From contig NZ_CP108938.1 in the NCBI RefSeq assembly GCF_036347135.1, forward strand, positions 744,001-808,000: DNA of 64,000 nucleotides, in the 5' to 3' direction. Position numbers and translations under genes: made by a program. The notes beneath the pieces are model-generated. The model did not search any database. It was given only the letters and a program-made list of their open reading frames with translations, and was not told the DNA's origin. The stretch comes from Streptomyces sp. NBC_00775 (GTDB lineage: Bacteria; Actinomycetota; Actinomycetes; Streptomycetales; Streptomycetaceae). Shown piece by piece: positions 53,482 through 62,971 of the stretch. Every line of letters starts with the position of its first letter. Position 1 is the first letter of the stretch.

Positions 53482-54680
53482 TTGGCGGCGTATCCGTTCA
53501 CCTCGGTCAGGGTGGCGCCGTCGCCCGTCAGCCGGACGCGGAGTTCGCGTACGGTGCGGGGCTCGAAGGCGTGGACTCGCCGGACGCCGACGGTGTGGCC
53601 GCTCAGCAGTGGCTCACCGTCGGCGAGTACCTCGTGGTGGGTGACGCGCTGGCCGGCGGTGAGGTCCTCACGCAGTTCGAGGTGGTCGATGCGGACGGGT
53701 TCGGGGAAGCGCGCGAGCACGTCACCCTCGTCGACGACCGACAGCTCGCAGGTCCGGGGCTCGGCCAGGCGCCGGGCGAGTTCGCCGGTGAAGTCGAGCA
53801 GGCGGTCGCGGTCGACGGGGTCGATCAGACCGCGGCGGTCCGGTGGCACGTTCAGGAGCAGACCGGCGCCCAGGCCCACCGAGCGGTACCAGATGTCGAG
53901 CAGCTGGTCGCGGCTCTTGAGGGTGTCGAGGTCACCGGGCTGCCAGAACCAGTTGGCGCGGATCGGGACGTCGCACTCGGGCGGCAGATAGCGGGCCGTG
54001 TCGAGCGCCTCGCGGCCGTCGTCGTAGACGCTGATGCCGGTGGACTCGGTGACGTACCGGCAGGGGTCCTCGGCCAGACCGTCCTCGTTTCCGGCCCAAC
54101 GGATCGTCGGACGGCCCATGTTGAAGACCATGGCGTCGGGCTGGTGCTGGTCCACGACGGCCATGATCGCGTCCCAGTCGTAGGTCCGGCCCTCCGAGCC
54201 CGCGCCGTCGAACCACAGCTCGTACAGCGGTCCGTAGCGCGTGCAGAGTTCGGTGAGCTGGCGGAGGTAGAAGTCGTCGTACGCGGCCGGGTCGTCGTAG
54301 CAGTGGGCGTTGCGGTCCCAGGGCGAGAGGTAGAGCCCCAGACCGAGGTCTGCCCCCCGGCAGGCCTCGGCGAGTTCGGCGACGACGTCGCCCCGGCCCT
54401 CGCGCCAGGGCGAGGACGCCACCGAGTAGGTGGTGGTCGCGGTGGGCCACAGGCAGAAGCCGTCGTGGTGCTTGGCGGTGAGGACGACGTACTTCGCTCC
54501 GGCCGCCCGGGCCGTCCGCGCCCACTGGGACGCGTCGAGGCCGGTGGGGTCGAAGGTCGCCGGGTCGAGGGTTCCGTCGCTCCATTCCTCGCCGTTGAAG
54601 GTGTTGACGCCGAAGTGCAGGAAGAGGCCGAACCCGTCTAGCTGCCAGGCGAGTTGCTGAGGGGTGGGGGCGATCGTCAC
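53478..54680 (-). CDS. GH29 alpha-L-fucosidase
   Basis: The 400-residue enzyme has the GH29 barrel: W-x-x-x-GFGLFLHFGVNTF, LTAKHHDGFCLWPT and the nucleophile Asp in ELWFDGAG. No signal peptide is seen, so it acts in the cytoplasm on imported oligosaccharides. GTG 54680 follows AAGGA by eight bases. It is the last complete gene of the transporter operon; its stop overlaps the truncated GH35-like gene. Confidence 0.9.
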   Translation of the reverse strand: MTIAPTPQQLAWQLDGFGLFLHFGVNTFNGEEWSDGTLDPATFDPTGLDASQWARTARAAGAKYVVLTAKHHDGFCLWPTATTTYSVASSPWREGRGDVVAELAEACRGADLGLGLYLSPWDRNAHCYDDPAAYDDFYLRQLTELCTRYGPLYELWFDGAGSEGRTYDWDAIMAVVDQHQPDAMVFNMGRPTIRWAGNEDGLAEDPCRYVTESTGISVYDDGREALDTARYLPPECDVPIRANWFWQPGDLDTLKSRDQLLDIWYRSVGLGAGLLLNVPPDRRGLIDPVDRDRLLDFTGELARRLAEPRTCELSVVDEGDVLARFPEPVRIDHLELREDLTAGQRVTHHEVLADGEPLLSGHTVGVRRVHAFEPRTVRELRVRLTGDGATLTEVNGYAAK

Positions 54681-54707
54681 GAGGTGGTTCCTTGGGTCAC
54701 GTGCCGT

Positions 54708-55745
54708 TCATGCGGAGCGGGACAGGGCCGTGGGCTGGACGGCGTGAGCGAAGGCCAACCCCCGTGTGTAACGGTCCAGTTCGTCGGCCGCGGCGTCGGC
54801 GAGCCGGGTCAGTTCGGTGCCGAGGGAGCCCGCGATGTGCGGGGTGAGCAGGACGTTCGGCAGGTCGTAGAGCGGCGAGTCGGCGGGCAGGACGTCCGGG
54901 TCGGTGACGTCGAGGATCGCGTGCAGACGGCCGGAGACCAGGTGCCCGGTGAGCGCCTCGGTGTCGACGAGGGAGCCCCGCGCGGTGTTGATGAGGGTCG
55001 CGCCGTCACGCATCAGAGCGATGTGCCGGGCGTCCAGCAGGTGCCGGGTCTCGGGGAGTTCGGGGGCATGCACGGTCACCACGTCGCTGCGGAAGGCGAG
55101 TTGGTCGAGAGTCGTCTGCTCGACGCCGAGGGCGGCGGCGTCCTGCCGGTCCAGGTAGGGGTCGTACACCAGCACTTCGACGTCGTAGGAGCGCAGCAGA
55201 TCGATGACGCGCCGGCCGATCCGGGAGGCGCCCACGACACCGACGGTCCTGCGGTAGTTGCCGATCGCGGGGTAGAGGCGCAGCGGGTCGAGCTGGGCGC
55301 GGGCCGCGGCGTAGGCCCGGGCAGCGTCGAGGATGCGCTTGTTGGCGAAGACGATCGCGGCGACGGTGTACTCGGCGACGGGACGGGCGTTGGCCTCGGC
55401 GGCACTGGTGACGCTCAGGCCGCGCTCCCAGGCCGCCTCGGTCATCAGACCCTTGACCGTGCCCGCGGTGTGCACGACCGCACGCAGGGCGGGCATCAGG
55501 GCGAGGGCCTCCGCGGTGAGCGGCGGGCAGCCCCAGCCGGTGACCAGGACCTCGGCCTCGCGCAGCGCCGCCGCGGCCTCGGGTGCGGTGAAGTCGGTGA
55601 CCAGCAGATCCGGGTCGAGGCGGGCGAGTGAGCGCAGGCGCAGCAGGGCCCGCTCGTCCAGCACGGCCGCCCGGGAGTCCGCGTCCATGGCGAGGACGGC
55701 GCGGGGGCGGTGGGTGCGCCCGGACGGAGACGGGGGGTGGTTCAC
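54708..55745 (-). CDS. D-isomer 2-hydroxyacid dehydrogenase
   Basis: The 345-residue enzyme has the NAD loop GVVGASRIGRR, catalytic Arg in NTARGSLVD and His in TPHIAGS. It should interconvert a 2-hydroxyacid and 2-keto acid with NAD. In a polysaccharide-use operon it may act on a uronic-acid product such as 2-keto-3-deoxygluconate-type intermediates. The substrate is inference. GTG 55745 overlaps the permease stop. Confidence 0.87.
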   Translation of the reverse strand: MNHPPSPSGRTHRPRAVLAMDADSRAAVLDERALLRLRSLARLDPDLLVTDFTAPEAAAALREAEVLVTGWGCPPLTAEALALMPALRAVVHTAGTVKGLMTEAAWERGLSVTSAAEANARPVAEYTVAAIVFANKRILDAARAYAAARAQLDPLRLYPAIGNYRRTVGVVGASRIGRRVIDLLRSYDVEVLVYDPYLDRQDAAALGVEQTTLDQLAFRSDVVTVHAPELPETRHLLDARHIALMRDGATLINTARGSLVDTEALTGHLVSGRLHAILDVTDPDVLPADSPLYDLPNVLLTPHIAGSLGTELTRLADAAADELDRYTRGLAFAHAVQPTALSRSA

Positions 55746-56698
55746 TTGACGGCTCCTGCGGTGAGGCCCGAACGCCAGAAGCGCTGTAGTCCGACGAAGG
55801 CGAGGATCAGCGGGATGATCGCGACGAGGGCGCCTGTGATGGCGAGCCGGTACATCTCGGGGTTCTGCAGCACCATCTGGTTCCAGCTGTAGATACCGAG
55901 GCCGGCGGGGTAGAGGTGTTCGTCGTTGAGCATGATCAGCGGGCCGAAGAAGTTGTTCCAGCTGCTGGTGAACGAGAACAGGAACAGGGTGATGAAGCCG
56001 GGCGTGAGCATCGGCAGGGCGATCGAGCGGAACGTCTTGAGCTCGCTCGCGCCGTCGACCCGGGCGGCCTCCAGCACCTCGCCGGGGACATAGCCCTCGG
56101 AGAAGACCCGGGCCAGATACACGCCGAAGGGGTTGACCAGGGACGGGATGAGCACGGCCCAGTAGGTGTTGACGATGCCCACGTCGGAGGCGAGCAGGTA
56201 CTGGGGCAGGGTGATGACGACGGCGGGGACGAGCGTGCCGACCAACACGAGCCCGAAGAGCTTCTCCTTGCCGCGGAACTCGTACTTGTCGAAGCAGTAC
56301 CCGGCGGCGACGCTGATCAGCGAGGAGAGCAGCGAGCCGATCACGGAGTAGATCAGGCTGTTGAGCATCCAGCGCAGGAAGATCCCGCCGTTGTACGTGA
56401 ACACGGCGTGGAGGTTGTCGACGAGGTTGAAGTCTCCGAACGCGAAGCCCGAAGTCCCGAAGAGGTCCCCGGAGTTCTTCGTCGCCGCGATGAGCAGCCA
56501 GGTCAGGGGCATGAGCGTGTAGAGGACGGCGACGAGGAGGACCCCGTTGACCGCCGCCCTGGAGACCGCTCCGCCGCCGGTGACGCGGCGGCGGCGCCCG
56601 GTGAACTCCCGCTCCGGGCCGGCCTTTTGGGGCGTGGTGACCGGCGAGTCGCTGGGCGAGGCCGAAGTCGACGTCGAGGAAAGAGTGCGTGTGCTCAT
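55742..56698 (-). CDS. Sugar ABC permease, MalG type (lyase locus)
   Basis: The 318-residue protein has six helices after an N-terminal extension and an EAA loop (VLEAARVDGASELKTFRSIALP). It pairs with the MalF-type permease encoded just before; ATG 56698 overlaps that stop (ATGA). Confidence 0.92.
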   Translation of the reverse strand: MSTRTLSSTSTSASPSDSPVTTPQKAGPEREFTGRRRRVTGGGAVSRAAVNGVLLVAVLYTLMPLTWLLIAATKNSGDLFGTSGFAFGDFNLVDNLHAVFTYNGGIFLRWMLNSLIYSVIGSLLSSLISVAAGYCFDKYEFRGKEKLFGLVLVGTLVPAVVITLPQYLLASDVGIVNTYWAVLIPSLVNPFGVYLARVFSEGYVPGEVLEAARVDGASELKTFRSIALPMLTPGFITLFLFSFTSSWNNFFGPLIMLNDEHLYPAGLGIYSWNQMVLQNPEMYRLAITGALVAIIPLILAFVGLQRFWRSGLTAGAVK

Positions 56699-57639
56699 GC
56701 TGCCTTACCTCGGTTCCCGAGCCTCGTGACGATGAAGGAGAGGACGCCCGCGACGAGGGCGAGAAGGAGGGACGCGGCGGCGGCGAGGCCGTAGTCGTGC
56801 TTTTCGAAGGCCGCCTTGAAGACGTACATCATCGGCGCCCAGTCGGAGCCCATCGAGGGGGCCCGGTCGGCCAGCAGCTTCGGCTCGTTGAAGATCTGGA
56901 CGACGCCGACGCAGGTGAACATCAGCGTGAGGACCACCGCGGAACGGATCATCGGCAGTTTGATCTGGAGGGCGGTACGCAGTCCGCCCGCGCCGTCGAC
57001 GACCGCCGCCTCGATGATCTCGCGCGGTACGGCCTGGAGGGCGGCATAGAAAATGATCATGTTGTAGCCGGTCCACTGCCAGGCGGCGATGTTGACCACC
57101 GACGGCAGGGTGTGCCCCTTGGCGAAGAAGCTCCAACTGCCGCCCGCGGCCTGGATCCAGTCGAGGACCGGGCTCAGGCCCGGCGTGTACAGATAGATCC
57201 AGATGATCGCCGCGATCATGCCCGGAACGGCGTGCGGCAGGAACACCGCGAGCTGGACGAAGCGCTTGGCGCGGGCTGCCGCGGAGTCGACGAGCAGGGC
57301 GAGGGCGAGGGCCGCGCCGATCATCACCGGGATGTAGAGCGCGCAGTACCCGGCCAGGCGCAGGAAGGACGAGAGGAAGCCCTCGTCGCTCAGGGCCTTG
57401 GTGAAGTTGCCCAGTCCGCTGAAGACCCGCTCGCTGCCGCCGAAGCCGAGGCCGGAGGAGCGTTCCTCGTGCAGGCTCATCCAGATCGCGTAGCCGATGG
57501 GCGCGACCAGGACGACGGCGAAGAGAGTGAAGAACGGGACGAGGAACACAGCCACCGCGCTGCGCTGGCCCGGTCTCGGCCGGGGGTGACGGCGCGTCGA
57601 CCGCTGGAGGGAGAGTGCCACGGGGGCTCCTTCGGACAT
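56695..57639 (-). CDS. Sugar ABC permease, MalF type (lyase locus)
   Basis: The 314-residue protein has six predicted helices and the EAA loop EIIEAAVVDGAGGLRTALQIKLP. It forms the channel with the next gene product. It lies 109 bp after the binding-protein gene in the same operon. No ATPase gene follows, so a shared MsiK-like ATPase is expected. Confidence 0.91.
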   Translation of the reverse strand: MSEGAPVALSLQRSTRRHPRPRPGQRSAVAVFLVPFFTLFAVVLVAPIGYAIWMSLHEERSSGLGFGGSERVFSGLGNFTKALSDEGFLSSFLRLAGYCALYIPVMIGAALALALLVDSAAARAKRFVQLAVFLPHAVPGMIAAIIWIYLYTPGLSPVLDWIQAAGGSWSFFAKGHTLPSVVNIAAWQWTGYNMIIFYAALQAVPREIIEAAVVDGAGGLRTALQIKLPMIRSAVVLTLMFTCVGVVQIFNEPKLLADRAPSMGSDWAPMMYVFKAAFEKHDYGLAAAASLLLALVAGVLSFIVTRLGNRGKAA

Positions 57640-57748
57640 GGGGGGCTTCGGCTGCCGTGAGGGACTGGGCGTCGCCGGGCACTCGGCTGAGTGAGTGCCC
57701 GACGACGGCGGGAGGGGCCGGGTCCCGTTTCCCCGGACCCGCCCGGCT

Positions 57749-59065
57749 CTACTGGGCGAGGTTGAGACCGCGGTCCTTGATCGCCTTCTCGGCGGCCGAC
57801 TGGCCGGCCTTCAGACCGTCGGCGACGGTGCCCTTGGACGAGGCGTCCGTGATGGCGGTGTTGGTCGCGGTCTGGACCGGGCCCCAGGTCCAGTCCGGGA
57901 CGATGGTGTCGGCCGCCGCACCGGCGATCTTGTAGACGTCGTCGCCGCCGAAGTAGCCCTGGTCGTCGAAGACTCCGGCCGCCACGTCACGGAGTTCCGC
58001 GTTGGCGGGCAGGGCGCTGCTCGGGGTCTCCAGCTTGCTCAGCCGGGCCTTCACGGCCGCCGGCGTGGTGGCCGCCCACGCGGCGAACTCGGCCGCCGCC
58101 TCGACGTGCTTGGTGCCCTTCGGCACGGCGTAGGAGGTGCCGCCGTACATGCCGGAGGCGGCGGTGCCCCAGTTCGGCAGCGGGGCGATGCCCCACTTGC
58201 CGGACTGCTTCGGGAAGGCCGTCATCTGGCCGCCCGCGCTCCACGAGGCACCGATGTAGCTGGCGACCGTGCCGTCGTTCCTGGCCTTGGTGAACTCCGG
58301 GCTGGTGAAGCCGGCCGTCGCGACGAGGTCGTCGTCGACCAGGCCCTGCCAGTAGTCCGCGACCTTCTTCGACGCGGCGTCGTTGATCCCGACCTTCCAG
58401 GCGTCGCCCTCGGTGCCGTACCACTTGGCGCCGGCCTGCCAGGCGAGCGCGGGGAGCAGCGCCGGGTCGTCGTTGGCCCAGTCGCCGATACGGACGTTCT
58501 TGTCGGCCTTCTTGATCTTCTTGGCGGCCGCCTTGTACTCGTCCCAGGTGGTGGGGACGGCGACGCCGGCCTTCTTGAAGATGTCCTTGCGGTAGTAGAG
58601 GAGGTTCGGGGTGGCGTCGTAGGGCACGGCCCAGGTCTTGCCGCCGAGGGTCACCCGGTCCTGGATGGACTGGGAGAACTTGGCCTTGACGGTGTCACCG
58701 ACCTCGCCGCTGATGTCCTCCAGCATTCCCTGGCTGGCGAACTCGGGGAGCTGCGGGTACTCGATGCCGACGACGTCGGGGGCGTTGCCCGCCTTGATCG
58801 CGTTGGTGATCTTCGCGTAGCCGTCGGGGCCGCCGGTGATCGCCGAGAACTTGACCTTGATGTCCTTGTGGGTCTTGTTGAACTCGTCGGCCACCTGCTG
58901 GGCGCCGAGGCTCCATCCCCAGTAGGTGAGGGTGACCGGCTTGGCGGCGGTGCCGGCCTTGTCCGAGCCGTCGTCGCCGCCACAGGCGGTGGCGAACATC
59001 GCCAGCGAGAGCGAGACGGTGACCGCGGCAAGGGCGGAACGGGACGTACGAGAGGTGAGCTTCAC
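57749..59065 (-). CDS. Sugar ABC transporter substrate-binding lipoprotein (lyase locus)
   Basis: The 438-residue lipoprotein has lipobox ATAC and a family 1 sugar-binding fold (LTYWGWSLGAQQVADEFNK, GNAPDVVGIEYPQ, VPYDATPNLLYYRKD). It should bind the oligosaccharide made by the PL8 lyase encoded nearby. GTG 59065 follows GAGGAG by seven bases; the longer in-frame extension overlaps the promoter region. It heads the operon of permeases, dehydrogenase and fucosidase. Confidence 0.88.
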   Translation of the reverse strand: MKLTSRTSRSALAAVTVSLSLAMFATACGGDDGSDKAGTAAKPVTLTYWGWSLGAQQVADEFNKTHKDIKVKFSAITGGPDGYAKITNAIKAGNAPDVVGIEYPQLPEFASQGMLEDISGEVGDTVKAKFSQSIQDRVTLGGKTWAVPYDATPNLLYYRKDIFKKAGVAVPTTWDEYKAAAKKIKKADKNVRIGDWANDDPALLPALAWQAGAKWYGTEGDAWKVGINDAASKKVADYWQGLVDDDLVATAGFTSPEFTKARNDGTVASYIGASWSAGGQMTAFPKQSGKWGIAPLPNWGTAASGMYGGTSYAVPKGTKHVEAAAEFAAWAATTPAAVKARLSKLETPSSALPANAELRDVAAGVFDDQGYFGGDDVYKIAGAAADTIVPDWTWGPVQTATNTAITDASSKGTVADGLKAGQSAAEKAIKDRGLNLAQ

Positions 59066-59155
59066 TGCTCGGCTCCTCAGAGGGCGGGCCGCGGAACTGC
59101 ACGTCGCGGCGGGTGAGGCACATCTTTGGGCCCAGCCCCACAAGGAGTCAATAGA

Positions 59156-59212
59156 AAAGCAAGATTTCCGAAAGGAAACAAAAGTGAAGCAGCGTTTCAC
59201 TTACGCTTCACT
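59156..59212. promoter_or_regulatory. Operator region before the lyase-locus transporter operon
   Basis: It holds AAAGCAAGATTTCCG (59156-59170), 14 of 15 identical to the PL8 promoter motif; a TTTCC-GAAA-GGAAA palindrome (59165-59178); and AGTGAAGC / GCTTCACT arms (59183-59190, 59205-59212) over the regulator gene's end. TTGACT (59151-59146) with CAAAGA (59128-59123) on the reverse strand is a possible promoter. Confidence 0.6.
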
Positions 59213-60274
59213 GGAAGCGCGCACGCGCAGCTCCGGCAGGATCGCGATACGGCGCCGCGGACGCCCCGGTTCCGCCAGCCTCAACAGCAGCAACTCGACC
59301 GCCGTGGCGCCGACTTCGTGCTTCGACGGGGCCACCGCACTGAGCGGGAGATCGGCGAGTTCGGCCACCTCGTCGTCGTACGAGACCAGCGCGACGTCGC
59401 CGGGAACCGACAGGGACGCGGCGCGCAGGCGCTGGAGCAGGAGCATCGCGTCGTTGTCGGTGTGGACCAGGGCCGCGTCGATCGCCCTGTCCCGCACGCC
59501 CCGCACGAACTCCTCCAACGCCCGTTCGTAGGCGGGCTCCCCCACGTCGTAGTTGCTGAGGTCGATGAACGCGGTGTCCTCCGGGGCGTCGAGGCCCGCG
59601 GCACGCATCCCGGCCAGGTATCCCTCCCGGATCCAGGGCGCCGTCGGAGTCCCCGAGCGCAGCAGCAGGGCGACGCGCCGCCGTCCGCCGTCCAGCAGAT
59701 GCCGTACGGCGAGACGGGCGCCGTAGGCGTGGTCGGTGCCCACGTGCTCGGCTGCGGCGTCACCCTGTTCCGGCCGGCGCTCGACCAGCACGACCGGCAC
59801 GTCGAGATCCTCGTACCACTGCCGGCCCACGGCGCCCCGCGTCTCGGACGGGGCGAGCAGCAGGCCCGCCACGCCTTCCGCGATCAACTGCTCGGCCTGC
59901 GCCTTCTCCGTCTCGGGGTCGTAGGCGGAGACGCCGAGCAGCAGCCGGATTCCGCGCGCCTCGGCCACCTCGCGGGCACCCTTGATCACCTCGGGGTAGT
60001 AGTAGGCGGAGGACGGAACGATCAGCCCCAGGGTCTGCGTTCGCCGCTCCACGGCCTCGGCCCCGGCGGCGGGAGACGCACCCTCCGTCCAGTCCTTCGG
60101 AAGCATCGCGCCGCCGTGCACCCGCACCAGCAACCCCTGCTCGGCCAGCACTTCGACGTCCTTGCGCACCGTGACCGGGGAGACCCCCAGCTCGGCGGCG
60201 AAGTCCGTCACACGCATCGATCCCTGCTCGCGCACCCGGCGCAGGATCACCTGGTGCCTCTCTTCCGCGTGCAC
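59201..60274 (-). CDS. Hybrid regulator: DeoR-type HTH with LacI-type sugar-binding domain
   Basis: The 357-residue protein has a DeoR-like winged helix (about 5-55, MRVTDFAAELGVSPVTVRKD) joined to a periplasmic-binding-type effector domain (about 80-340, with GLIVPSSAYYYPEVIKGAREVA and HVGTDHAYGARLAVRHLL) normally seen in LacI regulators. This hybrid is common in actinobacteria. GTG 60274 follows GGGGAG. It lies between the transporter operon and the divergent PL8 gene, and a shared motif in their promoters marks it as the locus regulator. Confidence 0.86.
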   Translation of the reverse strand: MHAEERHQVILRRVREQGSMRVTDFAAELGVSPVTVRKDVEVLAEQGLLVRVHGGAMLPKDWTEGASPAAGAEAVERRTQTLGLIVPSSAYYYPEVIKGAREVAEARGIRLLLGVSAYDPETEKAQAEQLIAEGVAGLLLAPSETRGAVGRQWYEDLDVPVVLVERRPEQGDAAAEHVGTDHAYGARLAVRHLLDGGRRRVALLLRSGTPTAPWIREGYLAGMRAAGLDAPEDTAFIDLSNYDVGEPAYERALEEFVRGVRDRAIDAALVHTDNDAMLLLQRLRAASLSVPGDVALVSYDDEVAELADLPLSAVAPSKHEVGATAVELLLLRLAEPGRPRRRIAILPELRVRASSEA

Positions 60275-60339
60275 GGCGGCTCCCCTCTGCTCGCATGCCC
60301 TGATCAGGGCCAGACTATCGCTTCCGCACCCACCCTGAC

Positions 60340-60374
60340 GTTTTCTTTCGAACGAAGGTAAAGCAAGAATTCCG
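60340..60374. promoter_or_regulatory. Operator region before the PL8 gene
   Basis: CTTTCGAACGAAGG (60344-60357) is palindromic and is followed by AAAGCAAGAATTCCG (60360-60374), which matches the transporter promoter motif in 14 of 15 bases. It lies between the regulator start and the PL8 start. Confidence 0.55.
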
Positions 60375-60501
60375 TGTGTTAACCATTGCTGGCGCGTGGA
60401 TGAGCGTGTTAGAACCCCTGGACCGCCCACGCCGCCCGGCTGCCGAGCACGCCGTCGGATTCTTCCGCCGGCTCACCATCCCTCCCGCAGAGGACTCAGT
60501 C

Positions 60502-62910
60502 ATGCCTTCTTCCTGGTCCCGCCGACGATTCCTCCAGGGATCCACGGCGACCGCTCTCGCCCTCGGCGCTGTGAGCACCGCCTCCTTCCCCTCTGCCGCC
60601 GCCTCCGAGGACGACGAGTTCGCCGCCCTTCGCGCCAAGTGGCGCGACCTGATCCTCGGCACGGACTTCGACCCCGCCTCCGAGCCGTTCCGCACCCAGC
60701 TCGCCACCCTCGGCAGCACGGCCGCGGGTCATCTGGCCGCGATGGCCCCGGCGACGGGATCACTCTGGCCGGACCTGGTCTGGGCGGACCCGGAGCCCGA
60801 CACCGACGCGGAGTCGTACGCGTACTCCTCGAAGATCTCCGGCAGTTACAGCAGGCTCAGCACACTCGCCCAGGCATACGCGCAGCCCGGCACCGGCCTC
60901 ACCGGCGACCCGGCGCTCCTGAACGGGATCGTCACCGGCCTGGACCACATCAACTCCCAGGTCTACAACGAGAACACCACGCGCTACGGCAACTGGTGGG
61001 ACTGGCAGATCGGCGCCCCGCAGAACCTGATGGACGTCTGTGTACTCGTGTACGACGCGCTGACGGAGGCTCAGATCGCCGGCCACTGCACGGCGGTCGA
61101 CGCCTTCGTGCCCGACTCGGCGGTCGGCGCTTACACCGGCACCAGCACCGGCGCCAACCGGGTCGACCTGTGCCGCGCGATGATGGTGCGCGGGGTGGTC
61201 GGGCGCAGCCCGGCGAAGATCGCCCTCGCCCGGGACGCCCTCTCCCCCGTCTTCCCCTACGTCACGACGGGCGACGGTTTCTACGCCGACGGCTCGTACA
61301 TCCAGCACACCTCGATCCCTTACATCGGCGGGTACGGAACGGTCCTCAACGACGGCCTCGGACGGCTCTTCGCGCTGCTGCGCGGCTCCAGCTGGGAGGT
61401 CACCGACCCGAACAGCGCGCTGTTCCTCGACACCATCGAGAAGGCCGTGGCGCCGTTCCTCTACAACGGTCTGATCATGGACAACGTCGCGGGCCGCGGC
61501 ATCAGCCGCAGCGCCGCCGACGACCACACCCGCGCCCACGGACTGCTCGGCTCGATCCTGCTGCTCGGCCAGGGCGCGAGCCCCGAACAGGAGGCCCGCT
61601 GGCGGGCGTTGGTGAAGGGGTGGCTGGAGCGCGACCGCCACGAGCCCGCCACGAGCAACCTCAATCTCAGCATCGTGCGCCTCGCGCCGCTGCGCGCCCT
61701 GCTCGCGGACACGTCGGTCGAGGCCGCTCCCGAACCGGTCGAACACCGGATCTTCGCGAGCATGGACCGGGTCACGCACCGCCGCCCCGGCTGGGCCGCC
61801 TCGCTCAGCATGGCCTCGAAGCGGATCGCCCACTACGAGTACGGCAACGGCGAGAACGCGCGCGGCTTCCACACCGGCGCCGGCTGGGTCTCCTGGTGGG
61901 GCGACGACTTCGGCGAGGCGCAGTACTCGGACGCCTTCTGGCCCACCGTCGACCCGTACCGCCTGCCCGGCATCACCGCTTCCAGGAAGCCCCTGGCCGA
62001 CGGCGAGGGTGGCAACTGGGGCAACCCGAAGCCCGACGCGGCCTGGGTCGGCGGCGCCACCGACGGCGAGTACGCGGCGGTCGGCCAGCACCTCAAGGGT
62101 CTGTCGAGCACGATGAGCGCACGGAAGTCCTGGTTCTTCCTGGACGACTCGGTCGTCTGTCTCGGCGCGGGCATCTCCGCCGCCGACGGGTACGCGATCG
62201 AGACCACCGTGGACAACCGCGCGCTGGGCACGTCGGGCTCACCCGCTCTCACCGTCGACGGCGAGACGCAGCCCAACACCCAGGGCTGGGCAGGGAAGTT
62301 CGGGAACGCTTCCTGGGCCCACATCGAGGGGCACGCCGGCTACGTCTTCCCCGGTGGGGCCGCGTTCAACGCGGTGCGTGAGGAACGGACCGGCGCCTGG
62401 CGGGACATCAACACCGGCGGCTCCACCACCGCGCTCACCCGCCGCTATCTGACCCTCTGGACCGACCACGGCTTCCTCCCCACCAACGCCGGCTACGCCT
62501 ACGTCCTCATGCCCGGCGCGAGCGCAAGGGCCACGGCGCATCGCGCGCAGGACGCGGGCCGGCTGAGGATCCTCGCCAACACCGCCCGCCAGCAGGGCAT
62601 CCGCAGCCCTCAACTGGGCGTCACCGCCGTCAACTTCTGGGAGCCCGGCAGCCTCGGCCTCCTCACGGCCAGTGCCCCGGCGGCCGTCCTCGTGCGGGAA
62701 CACCGGGACGGCACGGCCACTGTGTGTGTCGCCGACCCGGCCCGCGAAGCCACCGCCCTCGACGTCGTGTGGCACCGCCCGGTCCGCGAAGTGCTCTTCC
62801 AGTCCCCGGCGGTCGCCGCCGCCCGCACCGGGCACGGTCTCAAGCTCACCTTCGGCGATCTGACCGGAGCCGCCGGCGCGACACACACCGTCAGGGTGCG
62901 GCTCGGCTGA
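60502..62910 (+). CDS. Secreted PL8 polysaccharide lyase (hyaluronate/chondroitin/xanthan lyase type)
   Basis: The 802-residue exoenzyme has a Tat signal (SRRRFLQGS) and a PL8 fold: alpha/alpha toroid with NWWDWQIGAPQNL (catalytic Asn), DGSYIQHTSIPYIGGYG (His/Tyr) and NGENARGFHTG, then beta-sandwich domains. It cleaves uronic-acid-containing polysaccharides by beta-elimination. ATG 60502 is set by the signal peptide. It is divergent from the regulator gene and shares its operator motif with the transporter operon, so uptake of the unsaturated products follows. Which polymer is unclear. Confidence 0.9.
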   Translation: MPSSWSRRRFLQGSTATALALGAVSTASFPSAAASEDDEFAALRAKWRDLILGTDFDPASEPFRTQLATLGSTAAGHLAAMAPATGSLWPDLVWADPEPDTDAESYAYSSKISGSYSRLSTLAQAYAQPGTGLTGDPALLNGIVTGLDHINSQVYNENTTRYGNWWDWQIGAPQNLMDVCVLVYDALTEAQIAGHCTAVDAFVPDSAVGAYTGTSTGANRVDLCRAMMVRGVVGRSPAKIALARDALSPVFPYVTTGDGFYADGSYIQHTSIPYIGGYGTVLNDGLGRLFALLRGSSWEVTDPNSALFLDTIEKAVAPFLYNGLIMDNVAGRGISRSAADDHTRAHGLLGSILLLGQGASPEQEARWRALVKGWLERDRHEPATSNLNLSIVRLAPLRALLADTSVEAAPEPVEHRIFASMDRVTHRRPGWAASLSMASKRIAHYEYGNGENARGFHTGAGWVSWWGDDFGEAQYSDAFWPTVDPYRLPGITASRKPLADGEGGNWGNPKPDAAWVGGATDGEYAAVGQHLKGLSSTMSARKSWFFLDDSVVCLGAGISAADGYAIETTVDNRALGTSGSPALTVDGETQPNTQGWAGKFGNASWAHIEGHAGYVFPGGAAFNAVREERTGAWRDINTGGSTTALTRRYLTLWTDHGFLPTNAGYAYVLMPGASARATAHRAQDAGRLRILANTARQQGIRSPQLGVTAVNFWEPGSLGLLTASAPAAVLVREHRDGTATVCVADPAREATALDVVWHRPVREVLFQSPAVAAARTGHGLKLTFGDLTGAAGATHTVRVRLG

Positions 62911-62971
62911 GGACTCCGGCCGGTCCGCCCCTACGCCCACGTCACACCCGTACGACCTTTCAGGAGCAACG

